From the NCBI GenBank assembly GCA_964519995.1, contig CAZFLY010000109.1:1-5296 (forward strand): a DNA stretch of 5,296 bases. Direction: 5' to 3'. Position numbers and translations under genes: made by a program. Every line of letters begins with the position of its first letter. The first letter of the stretch is position 1. The DNA comes from CAZFLY01 sp964519995. GTDB taxonomy: Bacteria > Planctomycetota > Phycisphaerae > Sedimentisphaerales > Anaerobacaceae. Under the pieces are notes generated by a model. It ran no database searches, was not told where the DNA came from, and saw nothing but the letters and a program-made list of their open reading frames with translations. Of the stretch, positions 1-5,296 are shown piece by piece.

Positions 1-107
1 TGTTGCATCGGACAAACCACTACTCAATCTTTAGGTTTTGTTAGAGTGCCTTAATCGTATGCAATTGTACAAGAATAGTTCTATCGGAAGAAGAATCCTT
101 TGTTTGG

Positions 108-269
108 ATGAGAAAAAACAGGACTATATCTTCAGACGCACATGAGCTTGTTACAGCTTGGGGAGAAGAAAAGAAAGCTTCTTTCAGAGGAACTCACATA
201 AACAAAGACCAGCCAACCAAGTGTAGAAATGACTGGGGTATTCTACGATCTAAGGACCCAGAGGATTAA
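108..269 (+). CDS. Possible small hypothetical protein, 53 aa
   Basis: An ATG-initiated frame of 53 codons ends in TAA at 267-269, 22 bases before asnS. The frame is open from base 45 (after a TAG at 42-44), but no ATG, GTG or TTG lies in that upstream part, so ATG 108 is the only standard start. The product is basic and hydrophilic (MRKNRTISSDAHELVTAWGE at the N-terminus), with no signal peptide, membrane segment or motif I recognise. A purine-rich GGAAGAAG at 86-93 lies about 14 bases upstream, too far for a good ribosome binding site. The position directly ahead of asnS could make it a leader gene. However, an open frame of this size can arise by chance, so this may equally be untranslated leader. 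I assign no function. Confidence 0.25.
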   Translation: MRKNRTISSDAHELVTAWGEEKKASFRGTHINKDQPTKCRNDWGILRSKDPED

Positions 270-291
270 GTTATAGTTACACGGGACCCTT

Positions 292-1830
292 ATGAAGACT
301 GAAAATACCACAATATCGTGTTTGCAGAACTCGGTTAACCAAGAGGTAACTCTACATGGCTGGCTGTATAACAGCCGGGCAAGCGGCAAGATTCTATTCT
401 TAATCATTCGTGATGGCACCGGCCTTTGTCAGTGTGTAGTCGAAAAAGGCAATGTATCTGATGAGCTTTTCGAGCAGCTCAAACATCTCGGCCAGGAATC
501 ATCGCTGACGGTGACGGGAGCGGTTCGGGCTGATGAGCGCAGCGTTGGCGGATATGAGTTGGCTGTTACCGGAGCAGAAATAATCGGCCCAGCTCAGGAC
601 TATCCAATTACGCCCAAGTCGCACGGCATTGATTTTCTACTTAAAAACCGTCACCTGCACCTTCGCTCGCAACGACAGTGGTGTATCGGTAAAATCCGCC
701 ACACGGTCGTCGATGCCATACGCAAATTCTTTAATGACAACGGCTTTATCCTGATTGATACGCCGATCTTCACCACCGCAGTCGGCGAAGACCAGCAGTC
801 ACTTTTTGAAGTTGATTATTTCGGAAGCCCGATGCATCTGACTCAAACAGGCCAGTTGTATCTTGAATCGGCTGCGATGAGCTATGGCAGGGTTTATTGT
901 TTCGGGCCAACTTTCCGAGCCGAAAAGAGCAAAACTCGCAGGCATCTGACCGAATTCTGGATGGTTGAGCCGGAGGTTGCTTTTACCGATTTGGACGGCC
1001 TGCTTGAGTTGGCGGAGAATTTCGTTTCGTTTATCGTAGCACAGGTCCTGGACAAAAATAGGAGTGAACTCGAAACTCTCGAAAGCGACATTTCAGCCCT
1101 TGAAGCGATCAAGCCGCCTTTCTATAGACTAACCTACACCGAAGCTGCGGAGATTTTAACCGGCCCAAAGACCCAGCACTTTTTAGCTGAGGAGCTAAAG
1201 CAGCTTCAAGAGCAAAAAAAGCAGATTGAACAGCGAATCACCGAGCTTGAGACCAAGCAAGCAGGTCAGATCAAGCAATGGCAAAAAGACCCCCGCCGCT
1301 TTGCTTCGCAAAGCGAAGCAGCGGGGGCTGCTGATCTGATAGAACTGCGAGGTGAGCTTGCTGAGGTCGATATAAAGATTGAAAATAATCCGAAGCACGC
1401 ACAATTAGCCGCTGAGTTTCGGTGGGGAAAGGACCTTGGCGGCTCGGATGAGACCATCATTTCGCACATGCACGATAAGCCCATCTTTGTCACGCACTAT
1501 CCGAAGCAGGCCAAAGCCTTCTATATGAAGATCGATAGAGAAAATGAAAAAGTCGTATTGAATTTCGACCTGCTGGCGCCGAAAGGCTTCGGCGAAATCA
1601 TAGGCGGCTCCGTTAGAGAGGACGACTACGACCGGCTGGTAGAGCGAATCCGCGAGCATGACCTGAATCCTGAGACTTATGATTGGTACCTCGACCTGCG
1701 AAAGTATGGCTCGGTTCCGCATGGCGGCTTCGGCCTCGGCGTAGAGCGGACGGTTGCCTGGATAACCGGCGAACAACACATCCGGCAGTGTATCCCCTTC
1801 CCAAGAATGATGGACAAAGTGTATATATAG
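292..1830 (+). CDS. asnS: Asparaginyl-tRNA synthetase (AsnRS) with coiled-coil insertion
   Basis: A class IIb aminoacyl-tRNA synthetase that charges tRNA-Asn with asparagine, using ATP, in the cytoplasm. Residues about 17-100 form the N-terminal OB-fold anticodon-binding domain (VTLHGWLYNSRASGK, IIRDGTG). The catalytic core follows: motif 1 ends at Pro158 (FILIDTPIF); the substrate-pocket segment TGQLYLES is at 186-193; motif 2 has the invariant Arg209 (FRAEKSKTRRHL, then EFWMVEPE); motif 3 has Arg486 (GGFGLGVER). The protein ends in IPFPRMMDKVYI, typical of AsnRS rather than AspRS. Its 512 residues exceed the usual roughly 430-470 because about 80 charged residues (about 293-374) are inserted between TYTEAAEIL and WGKDL. 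The start is ATG 292, the only start codon after the in-frame TAG at 274-276. No SD is visible in the 20 bases before it. prmC follows after 32 bases, suggesting one transcript. Confidence 0.97.
   Translation: MKTENTTISCLQNSVNQEVTLHGWLYNSRASGKILFLIIRDGTGLCQCVVEKGNVSDELFEQLKHLGQESSLTVTGAVRADERSVGGYELAVTGAEIIGPAQDYPITPKSHGIDFLLKNRHLHLRSQRQWCIGKIRHTVVDAIRKFFNDNGFILIDTPIFTTAVGEDQQSLFEVDYFGSPMHLTQTGQLYLESAAMSYGRVYCFGPTFRAEKSKTRRHLTEFWMVEPEVAFTDLDGLLELAENFVSFIVAQVLDKNRSELETLESDISALEAIKPPFYRLTYTEAAEILTGPKTQHFLAEELKQLQEQKKQIEQRITELETKQAGQIKQWQKDPRRFASQSEAAGAADLIELRGELAEVDIKIENNPKHAQLAAEFRWGKDLGGSDETIISHMHDKPIFVTHYPKQAKAFYMKIDRENEKVVLNFDLLAPKGFGEIIGGSVREDDYDRLVERIREHDLNPETYDWYLDLRKYGSVPHGGFGLGVERTVAWITGEQHIRQCIPFPRMMDKVYI
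1168..1413 (+). other. Coiled-coil hairpin insertion in AsnRS (residues about 293-374)
   Basis: This segment splits the AsnRS catalytic domain between TYTEAAEIL (281-289) and WGKDLG (378-383). In typical bacterial AsnRS these blocks are separated by only a short linker. A first helix, about 297-330, is rich in Glu, Gln and Lys with spaced Leu/Ile (LKQLQEQKKQIEQRITELE). A second runs about 346-366 (LIELRGELAEVDIKIE). The turn DPRRFASQSEAAGA joins them. An antiparallel helical hairpin protruding from the core is inferred from this pattern. The motif residues are intact, so the enzyme should remain active. Comparison with family length is from general knowledge, not an alignment. Confidence 0.75.
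1290..1327. repeat. 38-base near-perfect palindrome inside asnS
   Basis: The two 19-base arms are complementary at 16 of 19 positions; the exceptions are 1297/1320, 1302/1315 (a T-G wobble) and 1307/1310. The outer stem is CCCCCGC (1290-1296) with GCGGGGG (1321-1327). Inside, two alternative perfect hairpins overlap: CGCTTTGC/GCAAAGCG (1297-1304 with 1308-1315) and GCTTCGC/GCGAAGC (1303-1309 with 1313-1319). It encodes residues 333-346, the turn between the two helices of the AsnRS insertion. It looks like a mobile-type palindromic element read in frame. No second copy of this exact sequence exists in the window, so the repeat status is inferred. Confidence 0.6.
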
Positions 1831-1835
1831 CGGAT

Positions 1836-1846
1836 AGGAGGTGATC
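1836..1846 (+). promoter_or_regulatory. Extended Shine-Dalgarno of prmC, unusually far from the start
   Basis: AGGAGGTGATC is an 11-base perfect complement to the conserved 3' end of bacterial 16S rRNA. It ends 16 bases before the prmC ATG, and its GGAGG core (1837-1841) is 21 bases away, well beyond the usual 5-9. No ATG, GTG or TTG lies at the normal distance. The prmC frame has no earlier start either, being closed by TGA at 1842-1844. A small hairpin, GTGA (1841-1844) with TCAC (1850-1853), would leave 9 unpaired bases between itself and the ATG and could bring the SD nearer. Confidence 0.6.
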
Positions 1847-1862
1847 GTTTCACGACATCTGC

Positions 1863-2756
1863 ATGGAAACCTGGACCACACAAAAGCTCCTAAATTGGGT
1901 CACCGAATACCTCGCCAATAAAGGCATTGATTCTCCCCGTTTGAGCGCTGAACTTCTGTTAAGTCACGTTCTGGGATTGAAACGCATCGAGTTGTACACA
2001 AAACATGACCAGGTCGTCGGCAAACAGCAATTGGATCAGTTGCACGACCTGGTCCAACGGGCTGGAAAACATGAGCCGGTCGCCTACTTGGTGGGTAAAA
2101 CAGAATTTTATTCGCTGGAGCTGAATGTCACGCCTGTTTGTATGATTCCTCGGCCGGAAACAGAACTGCTCGTACAACGAGCAATCGAATTCTTACGAAC
2201 ACGAGTAGGTGGACAATTTGTTTGCGATTTATGTACAGGTTGTGGCTGTATTGCAGTGGCAATTGCCAAGAACTTCACCCATGCAAGGATAATTGCAACA
2301 GATATTTCCGATGCCGCTCTTGAAGTGGCCGCCAAGAATATTGAGACGCATGGCCTCGAAAACCGGATTCAACTACTTCAGGGCGATTTGTTTGAACCTG
2401 TTATTCCACAACTCGACGTCGTGAAGCTTGTCCCCGACTCCGATCGGGGATTCGACTTGATCGTTTGCAATCCTCCATACGTAAGTATTGCTGAATATGA
2501 GACGCTCCAGAAAAATGTCCGAGACTACGAGCCAAAAATATCTTTATTCGCAGGCCGTGACGGTCTGGACATACATCGCAGAGTGATTGAAAAAGCAAGT
2601 GATTTCCTAAAACCTGACGGTGCATTAATGTTGGAGATAGGTTACGCACAAGGGCCGGCTGTTGAAGAACTGCTTGAACAAACCGGAGCTTTCGCTGGAA
2701 CCAAAATCGAAAAAGACCTTCATAACAACGATCGCATAATAATCGCAATAAAGTAG
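1863..2756 (+). CDS. prmC: Peptide chain release factor N5-glutamine methyltransferase
   Basis: PrmC (HemK) uses S-adenosylmethionine to methylate the glutamine of the GGQ motif in release factors RF1 and RF2, which speeds peptide release at stop codons. Residues 1-75 are the N-terminal helical domain that contacts the release factor. The linker EPVAYLVGKTEFY (71-83) and IPRPETE (95-101) are family signatures. The Rossmann methyltransferase fold follows, with SAM-binding DLCTGCGCIAVAIA at 122-135 (DLGTGSG is more usual), ATDIS at 145-149, the catalytic NPPY at 203-206, and KDLHNNDR near the C-terminus. The length of 297 is slightly above the usual 275-290, mainly from an extra loop (about 181-196) before FDLIVCNPPY, encoded partly by a palindrome. 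ATG 1863 is the only possible start. Sitting 32 bases after asnS makes a translation-related operon likely. Confidence 0.97.
   Translation: METWTTQKLLNWVTEYLANKGIDSPRLSAELLLSHVLGLKRIELYTKHDQVVGKQQLDQLHDLVQRAGKHEPVAYLVGKTEFYSLELNVTPVCMIPRPETELLVQRAIEFLRTRVGGQFVCDLCTGCGCIAVAIAKNFTHARIIATDISDAALEVAAKNIETHGLENRIQLLQGDLFEPVIPQLDVVKLVPDSDRGFDLIVCNPPYVSIAEYETLQKNVRDYEPKISLFAGRDGLDIHRRVIEKASDFLKPDGALMLEIGYAQGPAVEELLEQTGAFAGTKIEKDLHNNDRIIIAIK
2431..2450. repeat. Short G/C-rich palindrome inside prmC
   Basis: TCCCCGA (2431-2437) and TCGGGGA (2444-2450) are perfect 7-base inverted repeats around the 6-base loop CTCCGA. They encode VPDSDRG (190-196), part of a loop that appears longer than in typical PrmC, just before the FDLIVCNPPY strand. 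The CCCCG/CGGGG stem resembles the outer stem of the palindrome in asnS. Being in a variable loop rather than a conserved motif favours a small inserted element over a codon-driven coincidence, but only one copy is visible. Confidence 0.45.
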
Positions 2757-2770
2757 CACTGATGCTATTT
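2751..2770 (+). terminator. Hairpin overlapping the prmC stop codon, possible weak terminator
   Basis: AAGTAGCA (2751-2758) pairs with TGCTATTT (2763-2770) across the loop CTGA, giving eight pairs including one G-T. The stem spans the prmC stop TAG (2754-2756). The nearest T-run (CTTTTT, 2781-2786) begins 11 bases after the stem, so it is not a textbook intrinsic terminator. It may instead protect the mRNA 3' end. Confidence 0.3.
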
Positions 2771-2896
2771 AAGTACCATTCTTTTTATAGTCTTGCAACT
2801 CCTGCCGCAAGAGATGAAATCAGCCATCGGGCCCATATTAGTCGCAGGTAACGTTCGATATATTTGATGAAATTTTCAGTAAAAATCATTGCTAAC

Positions 2897-2916
2897 GCCC
2901 AGAATAGGGCCTTTTT
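2897..2916 (+). terminator. Weak intrinsic terminator candidate
   Basis: GCCC (2897-2900) pairs with GGGC (2907-2910) around the loop AGAATA and is followed at once by CTTTTT. A C-C mismatch and two A-T pairs could lengthen the stem slightly. It lies 140 bases after the prmC stop and could end the asnS-prmC transcript. The four-pair core is short, so confidence is low. Confidence 0.3.
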
Positions 2917-3041
2917 ATAGGTCGTTGTGGGAAGAAACTAAAAATTATGATGCCGATAACGTTTTACCATCGCTGTACTTGGGAAAAAGCAGAAGCTAAA
3001 ATAACACTTTTCAGCAGCAATTTGTAAAAAAAATGTTGCAA

Positions 3042-3068
3042 TTGCGAGGAGTTCAGGTGTAGTATAAT
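3042..3068 (+). promoter_or_regulatory. Likely promoter of the PEP-CTERM gene
   Basis: A consensus -10 box TATAAT lies at 3063-3068, about 35 bases before the ATG. The possible -35 elements are TTGCGA (3042-3047, 15-base spacer) or TTGCAA (3036-3041, 21-base spacer), neither ideally placed. An eight-base A-run at 3026-3033 could act as an UP-like element. The -10 box is the strong part of this call. Confidence 0.5.
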
Positions 3069-3090
3069 CAAAATTATTATTGGCTGATTA

Positions 3091-3096
3091 AGGAGG
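3091..3096 (+). promoter_or_regulatory. Shine-Dalgarno of the PEP-CTERM gene
   Basis: AGGAGG lies seven bases before ATG 3104. This optimal spacing fixes the start of the gene. Confidence 0.85.
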
Positions 3097-3103
3097 AGAT
3101 GCC

Positions 3104-3610
3104 ATGAAAAAGTGCAAGGTTGCGACGTTTTTGTGTGTAGTTGTTTGTTTTTACAGTATCACAGGGGCGGCTCTGGTCGATACAAGTTCTCCCGAATTGT
3201 CAGGTAGTGGTGTTGTTTTCTCCGATCAGGATTCTGTGCTTGAGCAAACGATAATTACTGAAGCCCTGACAACATCCACTTTCGTTACGACAACCATTAA
3301 TAACAGTGGCCTTGTGTGGACAGGTTACATGTTGTCGCTTGACCCAGCAGGGGACGCTACTTTTGTTGGGGGGACTGCCGGAAGTACAAAGTTCAAAACG
3401 GTGGAGTATCCAGACCCTTGGACGATCGAATTCAGAGCTCCAGAGCAGGTTCCACTTGGTGGTGTGGTGGCACTTCAGTATGATATCAGTATACCTGAAG
3501 GTGTGCCGTATTCTTTTGCGCTGACCCAGACACCGATACCTGAGCCGGCAACAATTATGCTTTTTGGCTTAATGGCCTTGATTGTGGCAACAGGAAGAAA
3601 AATAAGCTGA
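3104..3610 (+). CDS. Small exported protein with PEP-CTERM sorting signal
   Basis: A 168-residue protein that I place only by its targeting signals. Residues 1-22 are a Sec signal peptide: MKKCK, then a hydrophobic stretch (VATFLCVVVCFYSI), with probable cleavage near TGA/AL. The mature part (about 23-143) is rich in Thr, Ser, Val and Gly and looks beta-rich, as expected for a small surface or matrix protein (TTTINNSGLVWTGYMLSLDP; a proline-containing ISIPEGVPYSFALTQT near the end). The C-terminus is a classic PEP-CTERM tail: PEP at 146-148, a hydrophobic segment about 150-163 (TIMLFGLMALIVAT), then the basic GRK. In this family an exosortase removes the tail and links proteins to the cell surface or extracellular polymer; none is encoded here. 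The gene has its own TATAAT box and strong SD and appears monocistronic. The specific function is unknown. Confidence 0.9.
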   Translation: MKKCKVATFLCVVVCFYSITGAALVDTSSPELSGSGVVFSDQDSVLEQTIITEALTTSTFVTTTINNSGLVWTGYMLSLDPAGDATFVGGTAGSTKFKTVEYPDPWTIEFRAPEQVPLGGVVALQYDISIPEGVPYSFALTQTPIPEPATIMLFGLMALIVATGRKIS

Positions 3611-3723
3611 CTAGCATCCACATACTATCTCCTATGAGATTCAAGGGTCCGTGTTTGGAATGTGATATTGTTCGCTTCGTTCGGAGTCATGCGTTTTGTG
3701 ATGTGACTGTTATGCTGAGGCGA

Positions 3724-4251
3724 TCAATAAGATATGAGTGTTCTAATTTTATAACCGCTGAGTTTTTCCCTACCAGCCAATTCTCTAAGCTCGATAAGAA
3801 AGGCTATCCCGACAATTTGCCCACCTATTTTTTCAATGAGTTTGCACGCTGCTGCCATTGTCCCGCCGGTTGCTAAAAGATCATCGACCATTAAGACCTT
3901 GGCCCCTTCTTTTACAGCATCCTTGTGAACCTCCAATGCGTCGGTGCCATACTCTAGGTCGTAAGTGACACTTTCGGTTTTGAAAGGCAGTTTGCCTTTC
4001 TTTCGTATGGGGACGAAGCCGGCACTGAGTTTTTGTGCGACTGCTGCTCCGAAGATGAATCCTCTAGCCTCCACAGCGGCGACGTAATCGACGTTCACTT
4101 CTGCAAAGTCGGCGCATAAGGCATCCACTGAAGCGCGGAACGCCTTCGGGTCGGCTAATAAAGGCGTGATATCACGAAAAAGAATCCCCTTTTTGGGCCA
4201 ATCGGGTATGTTGCGGATGAACTTTTCCAGATCAATCCTTTTGTCTATCAT
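3724..4251 (-). CDS. apt: Adenine phosphoribosyltransferase
   Basis: Apt converts adenine and PRPP to AMP and pyrophosphate, salvaging purine in the cytoplasm. The 175 residues match the family length (about 170-185). Visible blocks are IPDWPKKGILFRDITPLL (15-32), typical of Apt's N-terminus; EARGFIFG (61-68); PIRKKGKLP (81-89), the flexible substrate loop; and the PRPP-binding VLMVDDLLATGGT (119-131) with its paired acidic residues. The protein ends GYKIRTLISY, comparable to other Apts. The ATG at 4251-4249 is supported by GGAAGG (4264-4259) with seven bases of spacing. Just upstream, in the same frame, is a four-codon ATG...TAA unit (4266-4252), probably chance. The gene lies 110 bases downstream of the sigma-factor gene on the same strand and converges with the PEP-CTERM gene. 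Confidence 0.97.
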   Translation of the reverse strand: MIDKRIDLEKFIRNIPDWPKKGILFRDITPLLADPKAFRASVDALCADFAEVNVDYVAAVEARGFIFGAAVAQKLSAGFVPIRKKGKLPFKTESVTYDLEYGTDALEVHKDAVKEGAKVLMVDDLLATGGTMAAACKLIEKIGGQIVGIAFLIELRELAGREKLSGYKIRTLISY

Positions 4252-4288
4252 TTATTTACCTTCCATGGCACAGTTCTCAATCGGTCAG

Positions 4289-4319
4289 ACTATATTGCGA
4301 TTGCTGCATATTTTCACAA
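4289..4319 (-). promoter_or_regulatory. Possible promoter for apt
   Basis: Read on the minus strand, TTGTGA (4319-4314) and TATAGT (4294-4289) are separated by 19 bases; CAATAT, overlapping the latter, would give a 16-base spacer. The site lies in the 110-base gap between the sigma gene and apt, which would allow apt its own transcript. Both boxes are imperfect and the region is AT-rich, so this is a weak call. Confidence 0.2.
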
Positions 4320-4361
4320 TATTAGTCGAGCAAAGCAAGCTCTATTGGCTATTATTACTTT

Positions 4362-5234
4362 CTACTCTTCATTCATATACTCATATAGTTTAGTCAGGGC
4401 ATCGCGTCGAATTTGGCGAATCCTTTCACGTGTCAGGCCCAATTTTCTGCCGATTTCCTTTAGCGTCATTGCGTTTCTTCCACCCAGACCATAATGCAAC
4501 CGCAGAATCTCGGCCTCTCTTGGCTCGATCCTGTTCAGCAGTCTCACAGCCTTTGCTTTCTCCTCATCCACAGCTATTTCATCTTCCGGCCTTACGGCAT
4601 TCTCATCCTCAAGAGTGGCATCGAGCATCTGGCTTTCATCTGACTCATCACTGTCATAGCTTTCGCTGTGAGAGCCAAGGACATCTACGATGCGATTTAC
4701 TATTTTAGCCTTTCGTGATGGCATGTGCATTATTTCGGCCATCTCTTCGATAGTTGGTTTTCTGCCGAGTTTATTTTCCAGCTCTGCTGATATGTGACGC
4801 CATTGATTTATCAACGCCACCATATAGGTAGGAACGTGCACCGGTTGAACGTTTTCGAGCAGCGCACGCTTGATACTTTGCTTTATCCACCATGCTGCGT
4901 ACGTACTAAAGCGCGTACCGTAAGAGGGATCAAAATAATCAGCAGCCCTTATGAGTCCGAGATTGCCCTCTTCGATCAGGTCACCAAGGCTCATTCCCCG
5001 ACTAGCGTATTTCTTTGCGATGTTTACAACCAGTCTGAGATTGCTTCGCACTAACTGCTCCCTGGCCCATGGGTCATTGTCCTCGATGATGCGTTTGCCC
5101 AGCTCACACTCCTGCTCCCATGTAAGCAGAGACGCCTCATCTATCTCTTTGAGATATTCCTTTATGGTAACGTCGAATGCTATAGGGACCTCCAGCCCGG
5201 CCGAGAAACCTTTCGACTTCGGCCGTAAGGGCAA
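4362..5234 (-). CDS. Sigma-70 family RNA polymerase sigma factor (RpoD/SigA-like, no region 1.1)
   Basis: A 290-residue sigma factor that directs RNA polymerase to -10/-35 promoters. Region 1.2 lies about 20-55 (TIKEYLKEIDEASLLTWEQE). Region 2 lies about 56-127, with the RpoD signature DLIEEGNLGLIRAADYF (85-101) and the -10-recognition and melting segment TRFSTYAAWWIKQSIKRAL (107-125). Region 3 follows (HVPTYMVALINQW, 133-145; GRKPTIEEMAEIM, 157-169), then an acidic Ser/Asp-rich linker (188-225). Region 4 lies about 230-286 with the -35-binding helix-turn-helix (TLKEIGRKLGLTRERIRQIR). Region 1.1 is absent and the length is short, so a group 2 (alternative, primary-like) sigma is more likely than the main housekeeping factor; this is inference. 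The frame opens with TTG at 5234-5232, the only standard start after an in-frame TAA at 5246-5244, and has no clear SD. apt follows 110 bases downstream. Confidence 0.95.
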   Translation of the reverse strand: MPLRPKSKGFSAGLEVPIAFDVTIKEYLKEIDEASLLTWEQECELGKRIIEDNDPWAREQLVRSNLRLVVNIAKKYASRGMSLGDLIEEGNLGLIRAADYFDPSYGTRFSTYAAWWIKQSIKRALLENVQPVHVPTYMVALINQWRHISAELENKLGRKPTIEEMAEIMHMPSRKAKIVNRIVDVLGSHSESYDSDESDESQMLDATLEDENAVRPEDEIAVDEEKAKAVRLLNRIEPREAEILRLHYGLGGRNAMTLKEIGRKLGLTRERIRQIRRDALTKLYEYMNEE

Positions 5235-5296
5235 GCAAAGTTCTTAAAAACAGCTTATGGGACCATCCCTTCCTCACAGAGCGCAACTTTGTCTTA

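Larger units (their letters stand above)
2757..3103. other. Intergenic region between prmC and the PEP-CTERM gene
   Basis: This 347-base AT-rich stretch shows no credible coding frame. It holds the prmC 3' hairpin, a 6-base inverted repeat TCTTGC/GCAAGA (2791-2796 with 2807-2812), a GCCC/GGGC hairpin followed by CTTTTT (2897-2916), an A-run at 3026-3033, and then the promoter-like TATAAT and SD of the downstream gene. CTTTTTATAG occurs twice (2781-2790 and 2911-2920), which may be chance in AT-rich DNA. I see no recognisable small RNA or riboswitch. Confidence 0.6.

Noticed and set aside
1..107. Search for a T-box, riboswitch, tRNA or clear promoter upstream of asnS
   Set aside because: No T-box sequence, tRNA fold or well-spaced -35/-10 pair was found; TTGTTA (38-43) has no convincing -10 partner.
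1577..1594. Perfect 7-base inverted repeat CGCCGAA/TTCGGCG in asnS
   Set aside because: It encodes the conserved APKGFGEIIGG block of AsnRS, so the symmetry follows from ordinary codons rather than an inserted element.
1405..1881. Long open frame on the minus strand, antisense to the 3' part of asnS
   Set aside because: It lies wholly opposite conserved AsnRS catalytic sequence, has no SD or recognisable domain, and is explained by codon bias of the real gene.
2167..2183. Perfect 7-base inverted repeat TGCTCGT/ACGAGCA with 3-base loop in prmC
   Set aside because: It encodes the ordinary family helix after IPRPETE (LLVQRA) with no extra residues, so it is likely chance.
3627..3640. ATCTC/GAGAT hairpin between the convergent PEP-CTERM and apt genes
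   Set aside because: The stem has only five A/T-rich pairs and no T-run on either side, so it does not qualify as a terminator.
3634..3876. 80-codon plus-strand frame starting in the gap after the PEP-CTERM gene
   Set aside because: Most of it is antisense to the conserved C-terminal half of apt; it has no SD and no recognisable motif despite several Cys residues.
4252..4266. Four-codon ATG...TAA unit immediately upstream of and in frame with apt
   Set aside because: Its first codons overlap the apt SD and it has no SD of its own; it is most likely chance.

Overview
The window looks like ordinary chromosomal DNA of a bacterium, most likely a planctomycete (Phycisphaerae-like). That placement is inferred from a small secreted protein with a PEP-CTERM sorting tail, a sigma-70 factor lacking region 1.1, and Shine-Dalgarno (SD) signals that are very strong before some genes and absent before others. 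No rRNA, tRNA, CRISPR array or transposase is visible.

Layout. Bases 1-291 precede the first recognised gene and contain one weak small ORF (108-269). On the plus strand, asnS (292-1830, asparaginyl-tRNA synthetase) and prmC (1863-2756, release-factor glutamine methyltransferase) are 32 bases apart and probably co-transcribed; both serve translation. A 347-base AT-rich intergenic region (2757-3103) follows, with a hairpin over the prmC stop, a weak terminator-like hairpin, and a TATAAT box plus strong SD for the next gene. That gene (3104-3610, plus) encodes a 168-residue exported PEP-CTERM protein. It converges on two minus-strand genes: apt (4251-3724, adenine phosphoribosyltransferase) and, upstream of it, a sigma-70 factor (5234-4362). 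These two are 110 bases apart, so they may share a transcript or apt may have its own promoter.

The most unusual structure lies inside the translation genes. The AsnRS carries an insertion of about 80 residues, predicted to be a helical hairpin. The tip of that hairpin is encoded by a near-perfect 38-base palindrome. PrmC also has an extra loop before its NPPY motif, and that loop is encoded by a second G/C-rich palindrome. These look like small palindromic elements that entered coding sequence in frame at loops that tolerate insertion, similar in principle to Rickettsia palindromic elements. Whether they are repeated elsewhere in the genome cannot be seen from here. Other oddities are a perfect long anti-SD match placed too far from the prmC start, and a sigma-factor frame whose only upstream start is TTG. 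I see no convincing new multi-gene system.
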